Of a DNA stretch of 29,319 bases, positions 7,538 through 15,683 are shown in pieces. This DNA is from CAZYZQ01 sp964652075 (GTDB lineage: Bacteria; Bacillota; Clostridia; Oscillospirales; Oscillospiraceae). The translations under genes were made by a program, and so were the position numbers. The notes beneath the pieces are model-generated. The model did not search any database. It had not been told where the DNA came from and saw nothing but the letters and a program-made list of their open reading frames with translations. The stretch spans positions 1-29,319 of the forward strand of contig CAZYZQ010000008.1 in assembly GCA_964652075.1 (NCBI GenBank), in the 5' to 3' direction. Within the stretch, counting starts at the first letter, position 1; the number at the start of each line of letters is the position of its first letter.

Positions 7538-8230
7538 TTACAGCGGCTCCGCCTTGATCTTTGCGTACCTTCTCGGATACCGGGCGGGCGTCGGGGCGAC
7601 CTTGTCGATGATGACGACGCGGTGGACGGCGTCGGTGCCGGGGATCTGATAGGACGCGACCTCGCGCAATTTACCTCCCAGCGTTTTGATCGCGGTATAG
7701 GCCTCCCTCGCCTCCTCTTCGGCGGCGGCGCCCTTCATGGCGAGGAAGCACCCGCCCACCCTGACATACGGCAGGCACAGCTCGCACAGCACCGGCAGCC
7801 GCGCGACGGCGCGGGCCGTGGCAATGTCATACTGTTCGCGGCGCGTGCTCACCGCCTCCTCGGCGCGGGCGCAGACGCATTCGGCCTCCACGCTGAGCTG
7901 GCGGAGCGTCCCGTCCAGCCAGCTCACACGCTTGCCCAGACTGTCGAGCAGCGTCAGCTGCATCGACGGCTCCCCGATTTTCAGCGGTACGCCGGGAAAG
8001 CCCGCGCCGCAGCCGACGTCAACGACAGATTTTCCCCGAAAGTCCGCAAGCGTCAACAGCGCAAGGCTGTCGAGAAAGTGCAGCCGCGCCACCTCGGCGG
8101 GGTCCTCAATCGCGGTGAGGTTCATCACCGTATTTTTTTCCAGCATCGCCGCGCCGAACGCGCACAGCGTGCCGGTGTCGATGCCGGACAGGCCCAGCGC
8201 TTCCAGCCCGGCCCGCAGTGTTTCTTCCAT
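7538..8230 (-). CDS. rsmG: 16S rRNA (guanine-527-N7)-methyltransferase RsmG
   Basis: The 230-residue protein matches RsmG (GidB) in length and motifs: NLTAIEDPAEVARLHFLDSL near residues 37-56, the SAM-binding loop VVDVGCGAGFPGVPLKI (69-85), and ARAVARLPVLCELCLP further on. It transfers a methyl group from S-adenosylmethionine to N7 of G527 in the 530 loop of 16S rRNA; loss of the enzyme is known to give low-level streptomycin resistance in other bacteria. The start at 8230 was chosen because the family begins close to this point and a promoter ends 28 bases upstream. In many genomes rsmG sits with mnmG and mnmE; here mnmE is about 13 kb away and mnmG is not in view. Confidence 0.95.
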   Translation of the reverse strand: MEETLRAGLEALGLSGIDTGTLCAFGAAMLEKNTVMNLTAIEDPAEVARLHFLDSLALLTLADFRGKSVVDVGCGAGFPGVPLKIGEPSMQLTLLDSLGKRVSWLDGTLRQLSVEAECVCARAEEAVSTRREQYDIATARAVARLPVLCELCLPYVRVGGCFLAMKGAAAEEEAREAYTAIKTLGGKLREVASYQIPGTDAVHRVVIIDKVAPTPARYPRRYAKIKAEPL

Positions 8231-8257
8231 GGCAATTCCCCATTTTTCGTTTTTGCC

Positions 8258-8286
8258 AGCATAACATATTTTGCGACTGGATGCAA
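8258..8286 (-). promoter_or_regulatory. Promoter of rsmG
   Basis: On the minus strand: -35 TTGCAT (8281-8286), a 17-base spacer, -10 TATGCT (8258-8263). Confidence 0.75.
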
Positions 8287-8308
8287 GGGAAGTGCTGCAT
8301 AAATCAAA

Positions 8309-8345
8309 CCCGGCCCGGAGGCAGATGCCTCCGGGCCGGGCTATG
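8309..8345 (-). terminator. Hairpin terminator of the epimerase gene
   Basis: A 15-base perfect inverted repeat (8309-8323 and 8326-8340) just downstream of the epimerase stop on the minus strand. The trailing T tract is weak (GGTTTGATTTAT), but the stem is very stable. Confidence 0.7.
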
Positions 8346-8351
8346 TGTGTT

Positions 8352-9236
8352 TTACAGGCTGCGCAGGAACTCGTAGTCGAACTCGGCGCACTGGACGGGA
8401 TTGGCCTTGTGGACGCCCTCGATGTCGTGGCACTCACGCTCGTTGATGTAGGCGACGGTGCCCTGCGCTTCGCAGGCGGCGATCAGCTCCGGCCAGTTGA
8501 TGAGGCCCTGACCCAGACGCACGTTCCAGACGCGGCTGGCTTCCAGCAGCGCGACCTGCGCCTCGGAGAAGTACGGGGTGCCGTGGATCATCTTCGGCGC
8601 GCCCATGTCCATGACTTTCTTCGGGAAGTGCTCCATCTCCTCCTCGGTCTTGCCGACGGCGTTGCACTCCTTGACGTGGATCAGCGGGAAGCGGCCGGCG
8701 TACTTCTTGACGTAGTCAACCGGGTTGACGCCCGCGCGCATGCCCCAGCCGACGTCGAACTCGAAGCCGACGAGGTTCGGATCGGTGTTCGCCATGAGCA
8801 GGTCGTACACGCGCTCGCCGCCAACCTTGCCGTCCACCCAGAACAGCTCGTTGGCGTGGTTGTGGATGACGCTCTTCAGGCCATGCTTCAGGCGCAGCTC
8901 GGCGTCCTTATTGAGCTGGTCGCAGGCGCGCAGCACGGTGTCGCGGTCGACGGAGTGCTCGGCCATGCGGATGTCGCAGTACTTTGCGCCGACCTCGCGC
9001 GCCCAGTCGAAATCGTTCTCGTCGCGCAGGCCGTGGCTGGAGATGACGTCCAGATTGAGGTCGGAGAGGACCTGCTTAAAGGTGTTCAGGCTGACGCCGT
9101 CGGTCAGCGTGCTCATCAGCTCGACGCCGTCGTAGCCGATCGCGGAGAGGTTGCCCAGCGCGGTCAGGATGCCGTCGCGCTGCGTTTTCAGCAGGGAATA
9201 TACCTGTGCATAAACTTTCTTTTCCATATCGTTCAT
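8352..9236 (-). CDS. Sugar phosphate isomerase/epimerase (TIM barrel, AP_endonuc_2 family)
   Basis: The 294-residue protein has the xylose-isomerase-like barrel signature: an early GYDGVEL strand (34-40), VISSHGLRDE (64-73), and the metal-ligand set Glu130 in HNHANELF, Asp161 in FEFDVGWG, His187 in LIHVKECN and Glu266 in YINERE. Members isomerise or epimerise sugars or inositol derivatives using a divalent metal (inosose isomerase, keto-sugar epimerases). The exact substrate cannot be told. It stands alone, with its own promoter and terminator, so the pathway is not revealed. The first ATG (9236) is very close to the AGGAG. A second ATG at 9227 has a spacing of about 11, and either may be used. 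Confidence 0.85.
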   Translation of the reverse strand: MNDMEKKVYAQVYSLLKTQRDGILTALGNLSAIGYDGVELMSTLTDGVSLNTFKQVLSDLNLDVISSHGLRDENDFDWAREVGAKYCDIRMAEHSVDRDTVLRACDQLNKDAELRLKHGLKSVIHNHANELFWVDGKVGGERVYDLLMANTDPNLVGFEFDVGWGMRAGVNPVDYVKKYAGRFPLIHVKECNAVGKTEEEMEHFPKKVMDMGAPKMIHGTPYFSEAQVALLEASRVWNVRLGQGLINWPELIAACEAQGTVAYINERECHDIEGVHKANPVQCAEFDYEFLRSL

Positions 9237-9272
9237 TTCTCCTTTTCCGCGCCGGCGCAGGCCGCTCGCGTT

Positions 9273-9314
9273 TTATCACTTAAATATGATAACATTTTCT
9301 GTGCATCCTGTCAA
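9273..9314 (-). promoter_or_regulatory. Promoter with overlapping palindrome upstream of the epimerase
   Basis: On the minus strand: perfect -35 TTGACA (9309-9314), a 17-base spacer, -10 TATCAT (9286-9291). A palindrome TTATCA-N8-TGATAA (9273-9292) covers the -10 box and the start point, as expected for a repressor operator. The regulator is not known. Confidence 0.75.
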
Positions 9315-9352
9315 TGTTCCCTAACATTTTTGTGAGAATTGGTGGAAAACTC

Positions 9353-9381
9353 TTGCGAGAATTTGGTGATTATGGTATGAT
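9353..9381 (+). promoter_or_regulatory. Promoter of the DUF2207-like gene
   Basis: -35 TTGCGA (9353-9358), a 17-base spacer, -10 TATGAT (9376-9381). An AAAGGAG ribosome site follows, 9 bases before the start codon. Confidence 0.8.
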
Positions 9382-9416
9382 GGGAGGAAAGCAAACCCTC
9401 GAAAGGAGCGATTTTC

Positions 9417-11054
9417 ATGCGGCGGTTGCGGCGTGCGCTGTTTTTTCTTCTTCTGTGCCTGCTGCTGTGCGTCCCGGTGTCGGCCTCACAGATCACGAGC
9501 CTGCGCACGCAGGCGGCCGTTCAGCCGGACGGCGCATGTCAGATGGAGCTGGAGGCGGTGCTCTCGCTCGACGAGGCGCTCGATACCGTGCTCATCCCGC
9601 TCGGCTTCGGCGCATCCGACGCCGCGCTCGACGGCGTCGCGGTTGACGTCACGAAGGATCATGACGGCTTCTGCTTTCTCTCGCTGACCGGCGGCTTCTC
9701 CGGCACCAAGACGGTGCGCGTGAGCTATACGATCAAGCCCACGCAGAAGCAGACGGACGACGGCCTTGTCTACACGCTGCCGCTGATCCCCGGGCGGTGG
9801 AGCTGGCCGATCCAGTCGTATGAGTTTACCGTAACGCTTCCCGCGGCGGTTGAGGCCCTCGAGCCGGTCTATGAGAGCGGCTACACGCAGGACGTCATCG
9901 CCGACTACATGACCCTGCACCAGACGGACACCTCCTTCTCCGGCACGCTGAAGGAGGAGCTGCTCGACCGCGAGACGCTCAGCGCGTCCGTGACGCTGCC
10001 CGCCGACTATTTCGGCACCGCCTCGCGCAAGGCCGCGGCGCGGAGCCTGCCCGCCCTGCGCGCGATTGCCGTCATCTTCTGGGCGCTCGGGCTGCTCTAC
10101 TGGTTTTTGGCGCTGCGGATGCGCCAGAACCGGGTGCGCCGCCGCGCGCTGCCGCCGGACGGCACGTCCGCCGGGCTTCTGCCGCTGCTGCTGTACAACG
10201 CGCCGCCGCAGGCGGCGGGCATCCTGATGCAGTGGTGCGCGCTGGGCTACGTCAGCATCCAGATGCGCAAGCGCCAGGTCACGCTCGTGCGCCAGATGGG
10301 TATGGGCAACGAGCGGCCCGCGTTTGAGGCCAAATTCTTCGCCACCCTGTTCGCCGGGACAGACCGCTGCGGCGCGGGGCGCTTCCTGACGCTCTCCTCG
10401 CAGCTGGAGGACACCGCCGCGCGGGCATGGCGACGGAGGCTGCTCGACCGGAACGGCGGCAACCCGCTTGTGTGCCGGGTCCTGATGGGGCTGGGCTGCG
10501 GCTGCGCGGCGGCCGCCGGCTGGCACACGGCGTTCGGCGGGCTGCTGTTCACGTTTGCCGGACTCGTGTTGGGCGTTGCCGCGGGCATCAGCCTGCCGCG
10601 CGGGGTACAGCACGCCGCGCGGCGGCAGTGGGCCGACGCGGCCGTCTGGATCGCGACGCCGCTGCTGGTGCTGCTGGTGCCGGTGTTCTTCGGCGGCGGG
10701 CTGTACCTTGTGCTCGCGGCGCTCATGCAGACGCTGACCGGCGTGCTGCTGCTCTGGGGCCCGCGGCGCACGCGCGCCGGGCTGGAGCTGCTGGCGCAGG
10801 CGCGCGGCCTGAGCCGCGACCTGTCGCACCTGACGAAAAAGCAGCTGCGCGCGCGGCTGCGCGAGGACGGGCAGTATTTCTACACCATGCTCCCCTACGC
10901 CGTTGCGCTGGGCCGGGGCGGGCAGTTCGTGCGGCAGTTCGACAGCATCATCCTCGAGCCGTGCGGCTGGCTGGCCGGCAGCAAACCGTGTTCCGCCGAA
11001 GCATTTTACACACGTTACCGCCGGATGCTAAACGTCATAACCGGCGTTTCGTGA
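9417..11054 (+). CDS. DUF2207-type membrane protein
   Basis: A 545-residue protein with an N-terminal signal peptide (residues 6-23), an extracytoplasmic beta-rich domain to about 205, a transmembrane segment (about 211-234), a cytoplasmic region, then a cluster of hydrophobic segments at about 353-392 and 408-448. The end contains ARGLSRDLSHLTKKQLRARL and a YFYTMLPYAVALG block, resembling the C-terminal part of DUF2207 predicted membrane proteins. The function of that family is not known. The gene has its own strong promoter and stands between the divergent epimerase gene and a MarR regulator. A short palindrome overlaps its stop codon. Family assignment rests on architecture and the C-terminal motif only. 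Confidence 0.75.
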   Translation: MRRLRRALFFLLLCLLLCVPVSASQITSLRTQAAVQPDGACQMELEAVLSLDEALDTVLIPLGFGASDAALDGVAVDVTKDHDGFCFLSLTGGFSGTKTVRVSYTIKPTQKQTDDGLVYTLPLIPGRWSWPIQSYEFTVTLPAAVEALEPVYESGYTQDVIADYMTLHQTDTSFSGTLKEELLDRETLSASVTLPADYFGTASRKAAARSLPALRAIAVIFWALGLLYWFLALRMRQNRVRRRALPPDGTSAGLLPLLLYNAPPQAAGILMQWCALGYVSIQMRKRQVTLVRQMGMGNERPAFEAKFFATLFAGTDRCGAGRFLTLSSQLEDTAARAWRRRLLDRNGGNPLVCRVLMGLGCGCAAAAGWHTAFGGLLFTFAGLVLGVAAGISLPRGVQHAARRQWADAAVWIATPLLVLLVPVFFGGGLYLVLAALMQTLTGVLLLWGPRRTRAGLELLAQARGLSRDLSHLTKKQLRARLREDGQYFYTMLPYAVALGRGGQFVRQFDSIILEPCGWLAGSKPCSAEAFYTRYRRMLNVITGVS

Positions 11055-11067
11055 AACTGCACGAAAC
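11046..11067. promoter_or_regulatory. 8+8 palindrome at the end of the membrane-protein gene
   Basis: GTTTCGTG (11046-11053), a 6-base loop and CACGAAAC (11060-11067), overlapping the stop codon. It may be a weak terminator or an operator. The T-rich tract comes only ~10 bases later. Confidence 0.4.
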
Positions 11068-11116
11068 AAACTGACAATTTTCTTGTTGTTTCTCTGGTAT
11101 TTTAGTAATTTTCTTC

Positions 11117-11145
11117 TTGACATTTTCCGTCAGATCGTGCATACT
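11117..11145 (+). promoter_or_regulatory. Promoter of the MarR-family gene
   Basis: Perfect -35 TTGACA (11117-11122), then a 17-base spacer and -10 CATACT (11140-11145); TACTAT two bases later is an alternative. Confidence 0.65.
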
Positions 11146-11155
11146 ATATATGAAT

Positions 11156-11233
11156 ATGAGAAATAAACCAAACGTCCATATTGGCAACCATTTTAACCTA
11201 AAAGGAGCATACGGATATGAGAAATCAATTTGA
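11156..11233 (+). CDS. Possible upstream leader ORF of 25 codons
   Basis: An ATG at 11156 opens a 25-codon frame (begins MRNKPNVHIGNH) that ends at TGA 11231-11233, overlapping the first codons of the MarR gene in another frame. The bases ATATGAGAAAT around this ATG are repeated exactly around the MarR start. It has no visible ribosome site, and its start would lie only a few bases from the predicted transcription start. It may be a leaderless regulatory ORF or just a local duplication. Confidence 0.25.
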   Translation: MRNKPNVHIGNHFNLKGAYGYEKSI

Positions 11234-11684
11234 ATCTTTCCTGGCCGACGCGCCGGAGACCTACTGGCGGCACCTGCACCTGGCGCACAAGTCCATGCTG
11301 GATGAGCTGCTGAACAATGCCGGTCTGGCAAACCTCGGCCAGCCGTTCCTGCTGGTCATGCTGGCAAAAAATGAAGACGGCACCGTCGCTTCCCAGAAGG
11401 ATCTGGCGGAGTGGCTGCACGTCACCCCGGCGACCATCACCGTCTCGCTGCGCTCGCTGGAGCGCAAGGGCTATGTCACCAAGAGCTCCGACACGTCCGA
11501 CCTGCGCCGCAAGCGCATCACCATCACCGACACCGGCCGCGAGGCCGCCAAGAAGGTGCTCGACGTCTACAGTCAGCTCGACTCCGCCATGTATCAGGGC
11601 TTCACGGCCGAGGAGCGCGAGGCTGTCGCGCGCTACTTCCGCCGCATGGTCGAGAACCTGCGCGATCTGCAGAACGAGCGCTGA
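11217..11684 (+). CDS. MarR-family transcriptional regulator
   Basis: A 155-residue protein with the MarR winged-helix fold: helix-turn-helix at about residues 55-85 (SQKDLAEWLHVTPATITVSL, followed by RSLERKGYV) and the wing SSDTSDLRRKRITITDTG (90-107). The helical N- and C-terminal parts would form the dimer interface. Such proteins usually repress their own gene and a neighbour and respond to small phenolic or oxidant ligands. No ligand can be told here, and no efflux pump is adjacent. AAAGGAG lies 8 bases before the start. A hairpin without a T run follows the gene. Confidence 0.92.
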   Translation: MRNQFESFLADAPETYWRHLHLAHKSMLDELLNNAGLANLGQPFLLVMLAKNEDGTVASQKDLAEWLHVTPATITVSLRSLERKGYVTKSSDTSDLRRKRITITDTGREAAKKVLDVYSQLDSAMYQGFTAEEREAVARYFRRMVENLRDLQNER

Positions 11685-11698
11685 GCCTCTGTCTTCTC

Positions 11699-11730
11699 CC
11701 GCCCCCGCAGCCGTGCCGCTGCGGGGGCGG
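11699..11730 (+). terminator. Hairpin after the MarR gene
   Basis: A 12-base stem (11699-11710 and 11719-11730) formed by CCGCCCCCGCAG and its complement. There is no T tract; the next bases are the TTGACA of the following promoter, so it may separate the two transcription units only partly. Confidence 0.55.
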
Positions 11731-11759
11731 TTGACATCTGCGCGGCTTCGTGGTATGCT
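11731..11759 (+). promoter_or_regulatory. Promoter of the lipocalin-like lipoprotein
   Basis: Perfect -35 TTGACA (11731-11736), a 17-base spacer, -10 TATGCT (11754-11759). Confidence 0.8.
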
Positions 11760-11801
11760 GTTTGAAAAACCACGAACTTGTTCCGAAAGGTTGGATGCAT
11801 T

Positions 11802-12221
11802 TTGAAATCCCGTATGCTGCTGCTTCTGCTGGCGGGCGCGATGCTGCTGAGCCTGAGCGGCTGCAATATTTTCGCGCGCTATGAGACGCCTGCGCCCGAC
11901 GAGACGCCCGAGGCGCCTGCGCCCGAACCCGAGCCAGAACCGGAGCCGGAGACCGTCGTGATTGACAGCCCGATCGTCGGCACGTGGCACAACACCTACA
12001 CCGCCGACGGCACGACCTCGACGATGGAATTCCGCGCCGACGGCACGGGCTGCGAGACCGGCCAGGCCGACGCGCCCGAGGGCAGCCGTGTCGACTTCAC
12101 CTACACCGTCCGCGAGGACTATCTTGAGATCACCGTCGAAACCACGACGCTCGCCTATACCTTCACGCTTGAGGACGGCGAGCTGGCGCTGACCTATCAG
12201 GGCCACGACGTCGCGGACTGA
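11802..12221 (+). CDS. Lipoprotein with a lipocalin-like C-terminal domain
   Basis: The ~139-residue product has a signal peptide with lipobox LSGC, a proline/glutamate spacer (PEPEPEPEPE) that would hold it off the membrane, and a small beta domain beginning IVGTWHNTYTADGTTSTMEF and ending LALTYQGHDV. The GTW... opening and alternating strands resemble small lipocalin-like domains of Clostridia lipoproteins. Ligand and role are unknown. A TTG start at 11802 was chosen because GAAAGG lies 11 bases upstream and it gives a positively charged n-region (KSR). An ATG at 11778 in the same frame is possible but has no ribosome site and lies close to the transcription start. Confidence 0.75.
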   Translation: MKSRMLLLLLAGAMLLSLSGCNIFARYETPAPDETPEAPAPEPEPEPEPETVVIDSPIVGTWHNTYTADGTTSTMEFRADGTGCETGQADAPEGSRVDFTYTVREDYLEITVETTTLAYTFTLEDGELALTYQGHDVAD

Positions 12222-12231
12222 CCGCAACCCA

Positions 12232-12275
12232 AAAGCGCCCCGCCCGGCTGTATACGCCGGGCGGGGCGCTTTGTC
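12232..12275. terminator. Bidirectional terminator between convergent genes
   Basis: Perfect 17-base arms (12232-12248 and 12256-12272) starting AAA and ending TTT, with a 7-base loop. It ends both the lipoprotein gene and the minus-strand PBP2 operon. Confidence 0.9.
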
Positions 12276-12278
12276 GTG

Positions 12279-14342
12279 TTACTGAACGGTGTATTCGGCA
12301 GAGGTCGTCTCCACGGAGGCGGCGGGGTCGAAATAGACGTCCATGACCGCCTTGGCCGCGTTGGCGAGGTTGCCGCCCTGCGCGCCCTTTTCCACGTAGA
12401 TATAGATTGCGATCTCCGGCTTGTCGATGGGCGCGAAGCAGGCGAAGGCGGCGTTATCCGAGCCCTCGCGCGCGAGCTGCGCCGTGCCGGTCTTGGAGGC
12501 GACGGAGATCGGATAGTCCTGCAAATACGTCCGCGCCGTGCCGACGGTCGAGCACATCTCCATGCCCTCGCGGATGCAGGCGAGCGTCTCCTCGGAGAGC
12601 TGCACCTTCGCCGCGACCTCGGGCAGGCTCTGGCGGATCACCGTTTTGAAATCGGAGGAACGCACAGCCTGAAGGATCGTCGCGCGGTAGCGCGTGCCGC
12701 CGGTGGCGAGCTGGCTGATATAAGCGCACATCTGAAGCGGCGTGAAGGCGTTCATGCTCTGGCCGATGGAGGCCTGCAGCGTGTCCGCGCCGAACCATTG
12801 CTTCTCAAAGCCCTCGTACTGCTCCTCCTTCTCCTCCGGCGAGGCCAGCGTGCCGGCCTCCTCGCCCAGCTCGATGCCGGTCTTTTCGCCAAGCCCGAAG
12901 GCGCGCGCCATCTCGTCGATTGCGTCGATGCCGGTCAGGCGGCCGATCTCGTAGAAGTAGTAGTTGCACGACTCGCTGAGGGCCTGCATCATATTGATCG
13001 TGCCGTGCGTCGCGCCGTACTTGTAGAGCAGGCAGCGCGGCTGGAAGTCGTCGTAGAAGGTGTAGATGCCCTTGTCGACAATCTCATAGTACCGGCCCAC
13101 GACGCCGTTTTCCAGCGCCGCGGCGGCCGTGACCATCTTGAAGGTCGAGCCGGGGGCATACTCCGCCATCAGGGCGCGGTTAAAGAGCGGCGAGAGAGGG
13201 TCGGTGCTGAGCGTTTTGTAGTCCTCCGAGTAGCGGGAGAGGTCGAAGGTCGGGTAGCTCGCGCTGGCAAGCACGCGGCCGGTGTTCACGTCCATGACGA
13301 CGATTGCGCCGCCCTCGGCGTCCTTGCCCTCGCCCTCCTCGTTGATGCCGTTCTCATGCAGATCGTCAATCGCGGCGGCCAGCCCCAGCTCGGCGGCGGC
13401 CTGCAGCCGCAGGTCGATGGTCAGCTCCACGTTGCTGCCCGCCACAGGCAGCGTCTCGTAGTACTGCTCAATAATATTTCCGCTCTCGTCGACCGTCGTA
13501 ACAAGACTGCCGTCCGTGCCGTGCAGCTCTTCCTCAAACGCGGCCTCAATGCCGTCCTGCCCGACAATCGCGTCCATTGGGTAGCCCAGCGCCTCATATT
13601 TTTCGACCTGATCGGGGGTGATCTTGCCGACACGGCCCAGAAGATGGGCGCAGTAGGTCGTGTTATAGCAGCGCGCGGAGCCGGTGACGACCATCAGGCC
13701 GGGCGTGCCCAGCTCCAGCAGGCGCGCGAGCTTGTCCGAGTCGATGTCCTCCGCGAGCGTGTAGGTCTCGAGCGTCGTATAGTAGCGCAGATCCAGCTCG
13801 TAGCGCAATCCGGCGACGGCACGCGCCTGCTCGTCGGTCCACTCCTCGGGCAGGTGATACGCCTCGCGCATGAGGCGGATCAGGTTCTGCGGGCTGATCT
13901 CCGGGTCCCAGCCGCGCTCCTCGGCCCAGGTGCGGAAGTAGCCCTGCCACGCGCTGCTCTGTTCCTCGAGCAGCGAGGTGTAGGGCCGCTCCTTGGAGAT
14001 GGGCAGGTTGTCGGTGTACTCGACGCCCAGCTCGTCGCACATCTCGGCCAGCTGCAGCAGGCTCCCGTTCGGGTCGGCGCTGTTGAAGAGGACGTAGTTG
14101 TTGAGCGTCAGCGAATAGGTTGTGCGGTTATAGACAAGCACGTCGCCGTTGCAGTCCAGAATCTGGCCGCGGGCGGCGTGGACGGTGGTGTAGAACGTAT
14201 AGGTCGAAGCGGCGGAGCCGGACGCGGCCTGCTCCCCGGCCTCGATAATCTGCATCCGAAACAGCTGGAGCGCCAGAATACTGACAAGGATCAGCACCAG
14301 CGCGGTCAGGATCCCGGTGCGCAGCCGGGCGCGGCGTTCCAT
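12279..14342 (-). CDS. Penicillin-binding protein 2 (elongasome transpeptidase)
   Basis: A 687-residue class B penicillin-binding protein. One transmembrane helix (about residues 9-29) is followed by a dimerisation/pedestal domain with ARGQILDCNGDVLVYN (57-72), then the transpeptidase domain with the three active-site motifs STFK (Ser399, Lys402), SCN (458-460) and KTG (617-619). It cross-links peptidoglycan outside the membrane during cell elongation and is the target of beta-lactams. The gene starts directly after the mreD stop, so the two are translationally coupled, and the mreC-mreD-PBP2 order supports the elongasome assignment (PBP2/MrdA type) over septal FtsI. The C-terminus is short, without PASTA domains. 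Confidence 0.93.
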   Translation of the reverse strand: MERRARLRTGILTALVLILVSILALQLFRMQIIEAGEQAASGSAASTYTFYTTVHAARGQILDCNGDVLVYNRTTYSLTLNNYVLFNSADPNGSLLQLAEMCDELGVEYTDNLPISKERPYTSLLEEQSSAWQGYFRTWAEERGWDPEISPQNLIRLMREAYHLPEEWTDEQARAVAGLRYELDLRYYTTLETYTLAEDIDSDKLARLLELGTPGLMVVTGSARCYNTTYCAHLLGRVGKITPDQVEKYEALGYPMDAIVGQDGIEAAFEEELHGTDGSLVTTVDESGNIIEQYYETLPVAGSNVELTIDLRLQAAAELGLAAAIDDLHENGINEEGEGKDAEGGAIVVMDVNTGRVLASASYPTFDLSRYSEDYKTLSTDPLSPLFNRALMAEYAPGSTFKMVTAAAALENGVVGRYYEIVDKGIYTFYDDFQPRCLLYKYGATHGTINMMQALSESCNYYFYEIGRLTGIDAIDEMARAFGLGEKTGIELGEEAGTLASPEEKEEQYEGFEKQWFGADTLQASIGQSMNAFTPLQMCAYISQLATGGTRYRATILQAVRSSDFKTVIRQSLPEVAAKVQLSEETLACIREGMEMCSTVGTARTYLQDYPISVASKTGTAQLAREGSDNAAFACFAPIDKPEIAIYIYVEKGAQGGNLANAAKAVMDVYFDPAASVETTSAEYTVQ

Positions 14343-14834
14343 TTACAGACCACCTACCTTTCGCGAAAGACGGCACAGCGCGTACCACACGGGGCACGCG
14401 AGCATACTGACCGCAATTTGCAGCGGCAGCGTGGGCCAGAGCAGCTGCGCGGCCAGCTGGCCGACCGCGACGTGATAGGCCGCAATCGCGCCCTCGTTGA
14501 CCACCAGCGTGCCGAGGCAGAGCAGCGCCGCCGCCAAAAGCCCCGGCGCCAGCAGCCGCTCACACACGGTGCCCGCCGCGATGGCGCAGAAGGTCAGCGT
14601 GATAATCGCGACCGGCCCGGCGTCCGCGCCGGTCAGGCACCAGAAGCTCGACGCGAGCAGCGCAAACAGGCCGCCCTTCTCCGCGCCCTCCAGCATCGCG
14701 GTGCAGACAATCGCCACCGGGACGGCGCACACGGGCGCGAACCAGCCAACGCGCAGCGTCTGCACCAGCACCGCCGTCAAAAACCAGAGCGCGTACATCA
14801 CCCAGCGCAGCGGCATTCTGTATCGATTCGGCAT
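14343..14834 (-). CDS. mreD: Rod shape-determining protein MreD
   Basis: A 163-residue hydrophobic protein with about five transmembrane segments (for example VMYALWFLTAVLVQTL near residues 12-27 and GLLAAALLCLGTLVV near 118-132). Its sequence is weakly conserved, as is normal for MreD, but its size and position between mreC and the PBP2 gene make the assignment sound. MreD is an integral membrane partner of MreC in the cell-elongation complex. It starts 15 bases after the mreC stop and its stop touches the next start. Confidence 0.88.
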   Translation of the reverse strand: MPNRYRMPLRWVMYALWFLTAVLVQTLRVGWFAPVCAVPVAIVCTAMLEGAEKGGLFALLASSFWCLTGADAGPVAIITLTFCAIAAGTVCERLLAPGLLAAALLCLGTLVVNEGAIAAYHVAVGQLAAQLLWPTLPLQIAVSMLACPVWYALCRLSRKVGGL

Positions 14835-14849
14835 AGTTTGCCCCCAGTC

Positions 14850-15683
14850 TCACTGCACGGTGTAGTCGCAGATCACAAAGACCTGTTCCAGAAAATCAAA
14901 GTCGGCGGCGGGCGTCAGGCTCGCCATGCGGCTCAGGCCGGTCTCGTCGGCGGACACGCCGTCGACGTAGCCCAGAAGCAGCCCCTTCGGATAGAGGTTC
15001 GAGCCGGTCGTGACGACCTGGTCGCCGCCCGCGACGACGGCGTCGGCCGGCAGATAGTGCAGCTGGAGCGCCGCCGCCTCGCCGGTCTGGTGCGTGCCGC
15101 GCACGACGCCCGTATAGCCGGAGCTGGACACCTGCGCCGAGATCTGCACCGAGGCGTCGAGAATCGTCGTCACCGTGGCCCAGTTCGGGCCGGCCTCCGT
15201 CACAAGGCCGATGACATGGCCGAACTCGTCCACCACGCACATCTGCACGTCGATGCCGGAGTTCGTCCCCTTGCCGATTGTAAACGCGCTGCCCCACGCC
15301 GTGCCGCTCGCGCTCGTGATATAGGCGGAGACGAAGCGGTAGTCCTCGTGCTCCTCTGACAGGTCCAAAAGCGCGCGCAGGCGCTCGTTCTCCCGGGCGA
15401 GCTGGTCGGCCCGCTCGATCTCGTCCTCCATGGCCGAGATGCGCTGCTGCAGCTGCGTGTTCTCCGTCTCCAGCAGCTCGTAGCGGAACAGATAGTCGTA
15501 CAGCTGCTCAAACGAGCGCGTGAGCGAGGCGCTGACGCTGCGGGCGGGCTGCATCAGCGTCCCGGCCGCCTTGTATAAAAAGCCGTGGCCCGACGCCGCC
15601 AGCACGGCCAGCACGAGCGCCACAGCCAGCGCCGCAATCGCAATGGCCTTCACGCGCCGCGTGAAAAAGGGGCGTTTATCCAT
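14850..15683 (-). CDS. mreC: Rod shape-determining protein MreC
   Basis: A 277-residue bitopic protein. It has a short cytoplasmic N-terminus, a transmembrane helix (about residues 12-31), a coiled coil (about 65-108, with LLETENTQLQQRISAMEDEI and LARENERLRALL), and then the beta-rich MreC domain with VVDEFGHVIGLVTEAGPNWA and VVTTGSNLYPKGLLLGYVDG. It scaffolds the elongation machinery and activates PBP2. Its start overlaps the maf stop by 8 bases (ATGGATAA), so the genes are translationally coupled. No mreB gene precedes it, unlike the usual mreBCD order. Confidence 0.93.
   Translation of the reverse strand: MDKRPFFTRRVKAIAIAALAVALVLAVLAASGHGFLYKAAGTLMQPARSVSASLTRSFEQLYDYLFRYELLETENTQLQQRISAMEDEIERADQLARENERLRALLDLSEEHEDYRFVSAYITSASGTAWGSAFTIGKGTNSGIDVQMCVVDEFGHVIGLVTEAGPNWATVTTILDASVQISAQVSSSGYTGVVRGTHQTGEAAALQLHYLPADAVVAGGDQVVTTGSNLYPKGLLLGYVDGVSADETGLSRMASLTPAADFDFLEQVFVICDYTVQ

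Noticed and set aside
12276..15359. A plus-strand open frame of 1027 codons
   Set aside because: It lies exactly opposite PBP2, mreD and mreC. Its composition (His/Arg/Ala-rich, no domain) is the usual antisense shadow in GC-rich DNA, and it has no signal, motif or conserved start.
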